DNA from: Nonlabens xiamenensis
GTDB taxonomy: Bacteria > Bacteroidota > Bacteroidia > Flavobacteriales > Flavobacteriaceae
Length of the DNA stretch: 64,000 nt
Reading direction: 5' to 3'
Assembly: GCF_003865345.1 (NCBI RefSeq)
Contig: NZ_RMVE01000005.1
Coordinates: 1-64,000, forward strand
A program made the position numbers and the translations under genes. Below, piece by piece: positions 29,049 through 36,662 of the stretch. The notes under the pieces are model-generated. The model ran no database searches. It worked only from the letters and a program-made list of their open reading frames with translations, and was not told where the DNA came from. Position 1 is the stretch's first letter. Every line of letters starts with the position of its first letter.

Positions 29049-29068
29049 GTTTAAAAATTATTGTGCCT

Positions 29069-29538
29069 AACGTTCCAGGCTATGATTTCATTGCAGTGAA
29101 AATCCGCTAGGATTTTCGCCTATCACCAAGCCGTTGCTGGCAAGATAGAAATTTTCGGTAGAAAATTCCGCAGCAATGAATCATAGCCCTTGTTACCATC
29201 TGTAACGCCCGCCATGATATTCAGGACGTCTTTTTGAGCGTCAGTTAATCATGACATGAGTTGATGACAGATTCGCCGCCAACTTCAAAGTCCGCGGTTT
29301 CATATACCCTGGAATAATGTTCGATACTAACTTTTAATGCTATGTCTCGGCTCGTTCCGTTCGCTTGCTGATTACCGTGTCCATAAATAGTGCTGTGACT
29401 GTTTTCCGACACTCAATCTGCTCAAGAGATGATTTGGCGAAGAGTGGGGTAGGAGAGAGTACTTCAGGGATCTTTCAAGCTTTAAATCGGAGTAAAAGTT
29501 TAAAAAAGCTCTGAAGTAATAGGGTTATGGATGGTAAC
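29069..29538 (-). mobile_element. recurrent ORF-less cassette, copy 3
   Basis: Palindrome 29069-29194 plus core 29192-29538 (347 bp, the longest). It contains a 3-bp insertion (at about 29271) that keeps the start-less conserved frame open. Confidence 0.85.
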
Positions 29539-29662
29539 GGTTTAGGCTATGCGTCTGTTGTGTGTCTCAGTGTCTTCGCTATCCAATTATACCCAAACCG
29601 AAGAAAATTCCTCGGGAATTTTCGGATAAGCAATTACCGGGCAATTGCGTATAGCCAATGGT
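29536..29662 (-). other. attC-like site of the 29674-30342 cassette
   Basis: Class AACGGTTTAGGCTATGCG with GGGCAATTGCGTATAGCC opposite. End boxes GGTCTACATC and GATGTAGAAC pair at 9 of 10 (GTT mutated to GGT). Confidence 0.7.
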
Positions 29663-29673
29663 CTACATCGTAT

Positions 29674-30342
29674 TTATTCGATTAGCTTGTATTTGTAATT
29701 GTTAAGAACAAATACCTTATCGGTTTCGTTTTCTCTTAAAATATCAGCAGTTATAATCGGCTCTATGAGTACGGAAAGACAAGGTGTTTCTATAGGTTCG
29801 CCGCCATAATCAATATTTAACAAATGAACTTGGATATTGCTGTTCGCGTAAGGCTTATATTTAAAAATTGATTTTCCAGAGCCTACTTTATTGGATATTT
29901 CTACTTCATAAACTTTACTTGGTTCTTTAATTTTTACTTTTCCATCGAAATCAGTTTCCAACCTTTCAAGCGTTTTTAATTCTGCATCGCGAAGTATTAC
30001 TTGGGCATCGAATTCCGGAAAATCATCGAAACTATTTATTACTGTGATTTCTGGAATTTCGTTTTGGTTAACACTAGAAATAACTTTGATATTTTTGGTT
30101 GCATGGCTAAACGGAAGCTTCAAGCTTTTCCTAAAGTTGAAGACAATCGATGTATCCGTTGCAGAGAAAGTTCCAGCAGATCTGAATGACTCAGCGTTGC
30201 TCTCCTCAACATACGTAAATCTTGAATTTTTTAAAATGAACTGTGATTTTCGTTTACCGTCGTCAAACTCATATATTTTCCTACTACAACCTATAAGTAG
30301 AAGAGCTGTACATAATAAAATTGCTTTCGTGATTTTGGCCAT
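29674..30342 (-). CDS. lipoprotein, unknown function
   Basis: 222 aa. Lipoprotein signal (ITKAILLCTALLLIGCS), then a beta-rich domain with DFDGKVKIKEPSKVYEVEIS, which recalls a carboxypeptidase-regulatory-like fold. Single-gene cassette 29660-30353. Confidence 0.78.
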   Translation of the reverse strand: MAKITKAILLCTALLLIGCSRKIYEFDDGKRKSQFILKNSRFTYVEESNAESFRSAGTFSATDTSIVFNFRKSLKLPFSHATKNIKVISSVNQNEIPEITVINSFDDFPEFDAQVILRDAELKTLERLETDFDGKVKIKEPSKVYEVEISNKVGSGKSIFKYKPYANSNIQVHLLNIDYGGEPIETPCLSVLIEPIITADILRENETDKVFVLNNYKYKLIE

Positions 30343-30350
30343 CTGATGTA

Positions 30351-30486
30351 GAACGGATTTGTATAAGATTAGTTGCGTGGTTTAAGCACCTAATTTAGCA
30401 AATACAAACCGAATAGAAAATCCGCGTCCCGATAGCTATCGGGATTCGTAAGTAAGCTTGCACTAGCCATTAATTTTATACCGTGT
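30351..30486 (-). other. attC-like site of the SUKH cassette
   Basis: Contains TAAGCACCTAATTTAGCAAA and GTCCCGATAGCTATCGGGAT. End boxes GTCGTGTGGCA and TGACACACAAC pair at 9 of 11. It overlaps the pseudogene's 3' end. Confidence 0.72.
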
Positions 30487-30882
30487 CGTGTGGCATTTTT
30501 CTTTCAGAATTGGCTTGTATTCATTCAATTCGTGCCATTCTTCAATAATTCTTATTTTTCTAAATCTTTTACTTATTAATAACTTCAAAAAATTATTATC
30601 ATCCGTTGATTCTATTTTTACCCAAAGAGGAATTTCATTTTTGTGGGTAACTAAACTTTCACAGACGTCATTCAAATTTAATTGGTTTCCAATCACATTT
30701 GGTAAGGACTATAATCTCATAATATCATCTGAATTTGTTTTGGATTCTTGTTTTTCAGTTGAGTCATATTCGATAGTATATTCCATTTTCTCAAAATTTT
30801 CCATAATGAAGTTTTCTACTTCATTCTCTGATAGAAATTTTTCTAATTGAATTTTTAAGAATTTAGAATTTGTTTTTTGCAT
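30463..30882 (-). pseudogene. cassette gene with in-frame stop, unknown family
   Basis: One frame from ATG 30882 (MQKTNSKFLKIQLEKFL) to 30463, interrupted by TAG at 30709-30711; both halves look like protein and are in the same frame. The second half reads LWVKIESTDDNNFLKLLISK. The C-terminus runs into the attC-like site. It follows the SUKH gene by 8 bp, so both form one unit. Could be a toxin-like or partner protein, but nothing identifies it. Confidence 0.7.
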
Positions 30883-30890
30883 TAGACATT

Positions 30891-31244
30891 TTAGTTTTTC
30901 TGATATTCCGATAAAAATGTTTTTAAATCAGTTAATTTATCTGGTTTTAAGCTCATTTCTCGATAAAAATAAACACTTGGATTTTCACTTCCGTCTATCT
31001 TAAAATACCAAAACATATATCCTTGGTGCATCATAAAAACAAAGTCATTGTCAGTCAGAAAGTTTTCAGCATTATCTTCTTCTAACAATTCTAAAGCCCA
31101 TTCTTTTAGCTCATTTTTATTGTGAAATAAGTCAGTTCCAACCATACCTTTTGGAATAGATTTTTGACATTCCAAATAGAATTTTTTATATACCATTGGA
31201 AAAGTCAGGTTGAGTTTTTTTTCTATTTCATTCAGGTCTTCCAT
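30891..31244 (-). CDS. SMI1/KNR4 (SUKH) family protein
   Basis: 117 aa from ATG 31244 (MEDLNEIEKKL), chosen over an ATG in the attC-side leader because it matches SUKH starts. Family pattern: LNLTFPMVYKKFYLEC near the start, FMMHQGYMFWYFKID and NPSVYFYREM later, DLKTFLSEY at the end. Known SUKH proteins are often immunity proteins to contact-dependent or secreted toxins. No toxin is visible nearby. Confidence 0.85.
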   Translation of the reverse strand: MEDLNEIEKKLNLTFPMVYKKFYLECQKSIPKGMVGTDLFHNKNELKEWALELLEEDNAENFLTDNDFVFMMHQGYMFWYFKIDGSENPSVYFYREMSLKPDKLTDLKTFLSEYQKN

Positions 31245-31264
31245 ATTTTTTTTAAATGACACAC

Positions 31265-31391
31265 AACAGTCTTGTATATGAAAAGTAGTGGATTTGACAC
31301 ACTAATATTTCAGTTTGACAATGATCTCTAATTTATTAATCTTCATTCGTTTAAACGACTAAACCGCTATTTTTTATAAACATCTCAAGTT
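31265..31391 (-). other. attC-like site left of the IS110 remnant
   Basis: Starts AACAGTCTTGTATATGAAAAG and has ACCGCTATTTTTTATA opposite, the class also seen at 52165. Right box AGTTAGC. The cassette it belonged to has been replaced by IS-derived sequence. Confidence 0.65.
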
Positions 31392-31599
31392 AGCAATGGA
31401 TTACATTTAAAGATATTAATCATAAAGAATCAGAGCTTAGACTAAGGTTAAGATATATGTAGAAACCGGGATTTCGTCAACATTGACAATCCCTACGCTC
31501 TTCTACTCGGAATTCGTTCAGTTCTGTGAGACCTCAATCTCGATTTTAAGTTGTTGAATCTGCAGTAGAGTGGCGCTTTACAATCTTCTTTTGTTAGGA

Positions 31600-32049
31600 A
31601 TAAAGATAATCAGATTTATGGTGTAGATATCAGCAGGGATTCTACGATGTATGCACACCATCAGGCGAGTTATACCAGTTTGAAAACAGTGTGGTGGGTT
31701 TTAATGCTTTCGCGAAAGCGTTACCTGAAAATGCTATCTGTGTTTTGGAAGCTACAGGGTATTATCATTTACAGCTGGCATATTTTTTAAAGGGCAAGGG
31801 CATAGCTGTATCAGTAATTGTGCTAACGAATAATTTTAGTCGTTTTGAACCCTATAAAGAACTTTGCAGTTAACTGGCATCACGCCTATGATACGTGAAT
31901 CTGGAAGCAGTGTAAAAGGGCGTCCTAGAATCAGTAAAATGGGGAACGCAAAGCTGAGAAATCTTCTGTTTATGTGCAGTTTTAATGCTAGTAAGTTTAA
32001 CGCACCCTGTAAGGCTTCATATGAACGACTGGTGGCTTATAAAGGCTAG
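31600..32049 (+). pseudogene. IS110-family transposase remnant
   Basis: The only plus-strand protein remnant in the array. Fragments in order: GVDISRDSTMYAHHQ (IS110 DEDD N-terminus, about 31620-31665), then frameshifted LPENAICVLEATGYYHLQLA, then after an internal deletion LTGITPMIRESGSSVKGRPR and SKMGNAKLRNLLFM of the C-terminal transposase_20 domain. Not functional. Flanked by attC-like sequences on both sides. Confidence 0.85.
31706..31719. repeat. palindrome GCTTTCGCGAAAGC in the IS remnant
   Basis: Fourth copy, again in frame as AFAKA (NAFAKALPEN). Confidence 0.85.
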
Positions 32050-32170
32050 AGTAAGAAACTGGCCCTAATAAGCCGTGTGTAACAAGCTGTTAAAACAGGC
32101 ATTTTTCATAGTTAAATCTGGATTGCCCTATGATCTTGGTTACAGAGGTGTAATGCATTAATAAAATACT

Positions 32171-32202
32171 AAAAAGAGATTTTTTTACCTCAGTTCTTTG
32201 TT
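32171..32202 (-). other. right half of an attC-like site
   Basis: TTTTTTACCTCAGTTCTTTGTTG equals the right end of the site at 17133-17222; the left half is missing, probably lost with the IS110 event. Box GTTGTGGTTA pairs with TAACCAAAAC (ending 33027) at 9 of 10. Confidence 0.65.
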
Positions 32203-32218
32203 GTGGTTAGTTTATATT

Positions 32219-33001
32219 CTAAAATGTTTGTTTCTTTTCGATTTCAGGGATTTTTTCATCAATTCTTTTAGCTAACTCAGGAAGCTTGATTGTGGGAACT
32301 GCCGGAAACAAGTGGTGCTCAAGATGATAAAACATGCTAAACGTAAGCTTATTTTTCCATCCACTTCTTTGTGTTCTGGCTAGCTCAGGTGTTTCATGCG
32401 TGTCATGATGTACTGTCCAAACAGCAAAAAATGCCATCAAAAATTCGCCTACAACCATGACTATGATATGGTAGATGAGCCAATGAATATTAAAATACAT
32501 TACTGCTGAGATAAACAATGCAATAGAAACAAGTTCTATAACCATGTTTTTTCTATACTTTTTATTTCCGAATTTCCATGTTATCTGGTGAATCTTGAAA
32601 ATGTGAATTGGACCGTATAAAATTGCTCCAAACCAAGTCATATGAGCTGCCTTTCCTTCTTGGTCTTTTTCAGATAAGCAATATTTATGATGTCTTAGAT
32701 GATTGAATTTGACCGCATGAATTGAAACAATCATTAGAATACTATTTAAGTAGAGGGATAGCCAAGTCAGGAATTTGTTAGTTCCGAGTGAATTATGAAA
32801 TCCATTATGTACCTGTCTTAACCCTGTCAGGAAGAAAAAGGCAGAGCAGGGAAGAGCTATCCAATAATATTCGAAATAAGCAAGAATCCAAGAAGACAAT
32901 GCCCATGGGATTGTCAAATTATTCTCGATGAGCATTTCTCGAATTGTCAAATTCTTCAGGTCTTTCCATTCAACCTTTCTCAAGATTTCTTGATGTGTCA
33001 T
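32219..33001 (-). CDS. membrane fatty acid desaturase family protein
   Basis: 260 aa with four or so transmembrane helices and the histidine boxes of the family: HLRHH at 101-105, HHDTH at 198-202 and HLEHH at 226-230, with QVHNGFH at 63-69. A di-iron membrane desaturase or hydroxylase; substrate could be an acyl lipid or carotenoid. Single-gene cassette. Confidence 0.92.
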   Translation of the reverse strand: MTHQEILRKVEWKDLKNLTIREMLIENNLTIPWALSSWILAYFEYYWIALPCSAFFFLTGLRQVHNGFHNSLGTNKFLTWLSLYLNSILMIVSIHAVKFNHLRHHKYCLSEKDQEGKAAHMTWFGAILYGPIHIFKIHQITWKFGNKKYRKNMVIELVSIALFISAVMYFNIHWLIYHIIVMVVGEFLMAFFAVWTVHHDTHETPELARTQRSGWKNKLTFSMFYHLEHHLFPAVPTIKLPELAKRIDEKIPEIEKKQTF

Positions 33002-33024
33002 ATTTTGAGTTTTTAATTAACCAA

Positions 33025-33147
33025 AACGGTTTTGTGTATGATTAGTGGCGTGTTTAAGCATTGAATTTAACAAATAAAAACGAATAGAAAATCCGTGAGG
33101 ATTGTCGTAAGTAGGCGATAACAAAGCCATTAATTATACACAGTGTT
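33025..33147 (-). other. attC-like site of the DUF5063 cassette
   Basis: Class AACGGTTTTGTGTATGATTAG with CCATTAATTATACACAG opposite. End boxes GTTGTAACACGTT and AATGTGTTATAAC pair at 11 of 13. Confidence 0.75.
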
Positions 33148-33422
33148 GTAACACGTTTTTTTTTACTACTGATTTATATAGTTTTATAATTCCGATTATT
33201 ATATAGCGTAAAAGCACAAATAATCCTCCATAGAATAAAACAGCAAGTGAATTCCTGTAACTAAAATTTTCTGAATCTGAAAATATGTCAATCATTACAG
33301 CTAAATAAATTCCATTTGTAAAACACTTTATTTTTTGACTTTAAAATACTAAAAAGTAGAAATACAAACATTACAAAATATGTAATGTATAAGGTCGAAA
33401 ATTCGCTGTCGGCAGGAAACAT
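33134..33422 (-). pseudogene. frameshifted small membrane protein gene
   Basis: ATG at 33422, overlapping the 3' end region of the DUF5063 gene. The first frame reads MFPADSEFSTLYITYFVMFV and a transmembrane stretch. After a one-base shift near KSKNKVF the other frame continues FTNGIYLAVMIDIFSDS and ends LLRYIIIGIIKLYKSVV, stopping inside the attC-like site. About 95 residues in total. Decay or a sequencing indel near an A-run (about 33328-33333). Confidence 0.65.
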
Positions 33423-33423
33423 T

Positions 33424-33879
33424 TTATTCGTTCTTGTCTTTTAAGTATTTCAATAAATTCACAAGATGTTGTTCAGAATGATGTTTCATTAAAAACTCAA
33501 ATTGGTAAATTCCATCTTTTTCGCTGTTATTCTCAAATCTCCATTGAACCTCAAGTAAGTCTTTTATTATATCCGTCAAATCATCTATTGAATCTTCTGT
33601 AACTAAATCCGGCTCTTCATTAATCTTATGACTTTCCCAAGCAGAATGATACCAACCAAAATCTGGAAAATGTTCAGTTACTACACTTCTTATTCCCTCA
33701 TAATCTACACGTAAGGGTTCTTTATAATCAGTTTCGTCAAATTCCGTTTCTACATTAAGATATTCAGCGTAAATTCCAACTAACAGTCTTTGAATTTCAA
33801 GCGTTTTATTTTCGGACACAAGTTTTTCATTTGTCCCGAACTCAATAATTCTGTCTATTAATTCCTTTAATTTACTCAA
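33424..33879 (-). CDS. DUF5063-like protein
   Basis: 151 aa, soluble, acidic, helical. The order of elements (acidic mid region, then DDLTDIIKDLLEVQWRFENN, then FLMKHHSEQHLVNLLKYL) fits DUF5063 proteins of unknown function. First gene of a two-gene cassette with the frameshifted membrane protein. Confidence 0.75.
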   Translation of the reverse strand: MSKLKELIDRIIEFGTNEKLVSENKTLEIQRLLVGIYAEYLNVETEFDETDYKEPLRVDYEGIRSVVTEHFPDFGWYHSAWESHKINEEPDLVTEDSIDDLTDIIKDLLEVQWRFENNSEKDGIYQFEFLMKHHSEQHLVNLLKYLKDKNE

Positions 33880-33907
33880 TGTTTCTTGGTTTGGTCAAAT
33901 GTGTTAT

Positions 33908-34040
33908 AACGTTCAGGCGATGGGTAGTTACGTGGTTTAGCGATTTACTTAGAAAGTACACACCAAACTGAAAATTCGCGTCCCGATAGCTATCGGGATT
34001 CAGAATTAGGGATAACAAGCAATTACTTATAGGCATTATT
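33908..34040 (-). other. attC-like site of the Wadjet cassette
   Basis: Class with GTACACACCAAACTGAAAA and GTCCCGATAGCTATCGGGAT, also at 46539. Right box ATTGTGCAC (GTT mutated to ATT) pairs partly with GGTACAAC ending at 39389. Confidence 0.65.
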
Positions 34041-34149
34041 GTGCACTGGCTTTTTCCGTTCAACTTGGTTTTCAGCGTTGGCAAAGACATACGCTTTTGT
34101 GATTTTTGGCTTGTGCTGTGGCTTTTGCGAATTGCAAATGTGTATGGCT
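34041..34149. repeat. 3' module shared with the type I R-M cassette
   Basis: Aligns with 19383-19505: AGCGTTGGCAAAGACATACG, AAATGTGTATGGCTTTATGA and GAGTTGGCTTCATTC occur in the same order and end at the operon's stop codon. Confidence 0.75.
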
Positions 34150-34677
34150 TTATGAGTTGGCTTCATTCATTTCAGATTTTATCAATTCTCTGGCAAAGTC
34201 AATGAATAGTTTATAAGCCTTCGTAAATGAATATTTATCATCAGAATGTTGTATTGCTATGTTTCTTTTTACCATAGTCGAACCAACTAATCTTTTGATG
34301 CTTTCGCCATCATTTAATTGCTTGTTCGCTTTTACAACATCTATCCAAGTACTGTTTTTTATGTATTCTACTATCTCGTCAATATGGAAGTCTGAAAAAC
34401 CTAGTTCATCCATAAAGTTTTTCCCATCCTTGTCTAATTCGTAGCATAGAATCGAGAAGAAGATGCTAATATCACGAGAAGTGTTCTCCTTTGTTTCATC
34501 TGAAATCAGATAATAAAATTCTTGCGTGTTTTTAAGTTCAAATCCAAATGATTTGTCAAAAAACTCAACATAGAAATCTTGATTTATCTTTAGAATATCA
34601 AAATAAGATTCATCAATTGTGATAAATCTGCCATCCATTAAAGATGTCACTATTTGCTTATGTTTATTCGGATACAT
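34150..34677 (-). CDS. jetB: Wadjet subunit JetB (MukE/MksE-like)
   Basis: 175 aa, winged-helix-like small subunit. The motif FYYLISDETKENTSRDISIF and a C-terminal helix (YKLFIDFARELIK) fit MksE/JetB. Last gene of the operon; starts 14 bp inside jetA. In Wadjet, JetB binds the kleisin JetA. Assignment rests strongly on the operon. Confidence 0.85.
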   Translation of the reverse strand: MYPNKHKQIVTSLMDGRFITIDESYFDILKINQDFYVEFFDKSFGFELKNTQEFYYLISDETKENTSRDISIFFSILCYELDKDGKNFMDELGFSDFHIDEIVEYIKNSTWIDVVKANKQLNDGESIKRLVGSTMVKRNIAIQHSDDKYSFTKAYKLFIDFARELIKSEMNEANS

Positions 34678-35875
34678 TCTCTTTTTTGCTGATTTTTAGT
34701 TTGGGAATAACAAATTCACCTTGTTTAGTTTTCAAAGTAATTTTCTCCCTTTTCTTATCTTGTTCAATATCGTATTCTTCTTCAAATATTAGACTTGTTA
34801 CCATAAAATAGTTGTCAATGTCAAAATCTTTCTTTTCATTTTCAATTGCGTTCTTACACCAGGAGAAGAAATCAGTTACAGGAAGCTTTGAGTTTAATTT
34901 GGATTTGTACTCATTTTTATTGAATATCCATTGCTCAATATCGTTGGCTTCTTCTTCAACAAAAACATCTTCTTCATTTTTAAATTGCTCAAAATACTCT
35001 TTTGTGTTTTCGTAGATATACTTATTGTATTGATTATCTCTGGATGTACTGAATATTTTTGGTGGCTTTATTCCTTTGTAACAATTCATATTTGTCAGAT
35101 ACAAATGAAACCCTAGTAAATATTCACTTTCTGTTCTAATTCTGTCCAATAATGGCAAAAGCTCATTACTTAAAATTATCGATTGTAGGCTGATGTCCTT
35201 AACAACTTGTCTCAATAGATTGTAGAGTTTTTCAAATTGTCTTCTGATACTTTCGTCTGAATAATCAAATCGTTTGTTGTTAGAAAATTGAGAAATTGCA
35301 AGAAGTTCGTTATAAATCGATTGCGAGTGATTAATATCCAAAATTGTATTCAAGGGAATAATATAGTAATCAATTAAATATCTGGCGGTTTGAACTTTTT
35401 CTTGGTATTCAATCTTTCGGGTATTGGCTTTTAACTCTCTTGATTCATTTAGAAGGCTAATTGTATTGTTAGTTACGGCAGTTCTGAATTTTTTGATTTC
35501 ATTCGATAAAGCTTCAATTCTGTCCAACAAAATGTTTTTGTCTTGATTGATACCTTCTTTAATATTCAAAAACAAGGTTCTTATAGATTGACCAAATTTG
35601 TCAATTTCTTCAGGAAGCAAAGGTTTAAATTGTTGCAGGACAAACTCAAATAAAACAAAATAGGGTTCGTTAATCACAAAGTCATCATTCTGTTCAACGA
35701 GTATTTTGTGTTCAAAAAGGTGGGATTCTATATCTCTTCCAAATTCATCAAGTGTTTCAGCCACTTGACTTTTCAAGATGATTTCATTCTTAAGTTGAAT
35801 GTCAAAGAGTTGCCGTAGCAAGTCAAAATGAGTTGCTAAAAATTGTACTATGCTCTTTGGTTCAGACTTAAACAT
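34664..35875 (-). CDS. jetA: Wadjet subunit JetA (MukF/MksF-like kleisin)
   Basis: 403 aa. N-terminal winged-helix region (FLATHFDLLRQLF, FVLFEFVLQQFKP), long helical middle, C-terminal kleisin-like end (TKQGEFVIPKLKI). Links the two JetC heads. Its ATG lies 8 bp inside jetD. Confidence 0.85.
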   Translation of the reverse strand: MFKSEPKSIVQFLATHFDLLRQLFDIQLKNEIILKSQVAETLDEFGRDIESHLFEHKILVEQNDDFVINEPYFVLFEFVLQQFKPLLPEEIDKFGQSIRTLFLNIKEGINQDKNILLDRIEALSNEIKKFRTAVTNNTISLLNESRELKANTRKIEYQEKVQTARYLIDYYIIPLNTILDINHSQSIYNELLAISQFSNNKRFDYSDESIRRQFEKLYNLLRQVVKDISLQSIILSNELLPLLDRIRTESEYLLGFHLYLTNMNCYKGIKPPKIFSTSRDNQYNKYIYENTKEYFEQFKNEEDVFVEEEANDIEQWIFNKNEYKSKLNSKLPVTDFFSWCKNAIENEKKDFDIDNYFMVTSLIFEEEYDIEQDKKREKITLKTKQGEFVIPKLKISKKENVSE

Positions 35876-36662
35876 TGATGAGAGTTTCTTGTTCTAAAAA
35901 TCTATTAGTTCGTGCAACTTGTTCCCTGATTTTTACGACTGTTGAGTCATCTGATGTCTTAACAGCCTTACTCATTTTAGCTTTGTTTCCTTTTAAAGAT
36001 GCCGAATGCGTTTTAAAGAGTTCATTGTAATTATTTGGCAGATACAATTCTGCATTTCCGAACACATCTTTGATTCTCAAATATTCGTCAAGCCCGTTAA
36101 AGTCATAGTCAACAAAAACCAAAACCTCCTTTGCTTTAATCATTGAAATAGATTCTTTGCCTATTCGTCCGTATTTGTGGACAAATAGAAATTCTTTGCC
36201 CAATAATTTTTCCGCATTCAAAAAGGTTTCCAAATTCTCGACAAAACATATTTTATCAGCTATGACAGAAATTGGGATTACAGAAAACAATCCAAAATCA
36301 CGAGTTTGTTTTTCTAAATCAATTATCTGCTCATTGATTTGATAAGCAGAAAATCCCCTAAACAAAAAAATTGGACTGCTATCAATCTTTGTCGCCTTTG
36401 AATTTCTGTATTTCTTGATGTTTCCTGATTTGGTTTTGGATACGTTTTGCTCCGGAAATGATGAGTTTAAGAACTTTTCAAATTCAATTTTTTTGGAAAC
36501 TTCAACCTTAAACCCTCTGCCAAGCTTTGAAAATTTCAGAATTTCGGCTTGAAGCAAATTTTGAAATGTGTCAGATTGCAAAACACTTTTCGGAATAACT
36601 GATTTTGAAATACTTTTATTTAAAAGCAACAATTGATATGTTTTGAAATCGACTTCTTTCAT
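35868..36662 (-). CDS. jetD: Wadjet nuclease subunit JetD (topoisomerase VI-like toprim)
   Basis: 264 aa, shorter than typical JetD (about 380 aa). Toprim catalytic residues are present: Glu142 in CFVENLE and the D185-x-D187 pair in VFVDYDFNG. JetD cleaves circular plasmid DNA after loop extrusion. Its start overlaps the jetC stop by one base. The N-terminal region is reduced compared with the usual arm domain. Confidence 0.88.
   Translation of the reverse strand: MKEVDFKTYQLLLLNKSISKSVIPKSVLQSDTFQNLLQAEILKFSKLGRGFKVEVSKKIEFEKFLNSSFPEQNVSKTKSGNIKKYRNSKATKIDSSPIFLFRGFSAYQINEQIIDLEKQTRDFGLFSVIPISVIADKICFVENLETFLNAEKLLGKEFLFVHKYGRIGKESISMIKAKEVLVFVDYDFNGLDEYLRIKDVFGNAELYLPNNYNELFKTHSASLKGNKAKMSKAVKTSDDSTVVKIREQVARTNRFLEQETLINV

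Noticed and set aside
30463-30711. Reading the TAG at 30709 as a recoded amino acid
   Set aside because: No other gene in the window uses TAG as sense and the kinase ends in TAG; a mutation is simpler.
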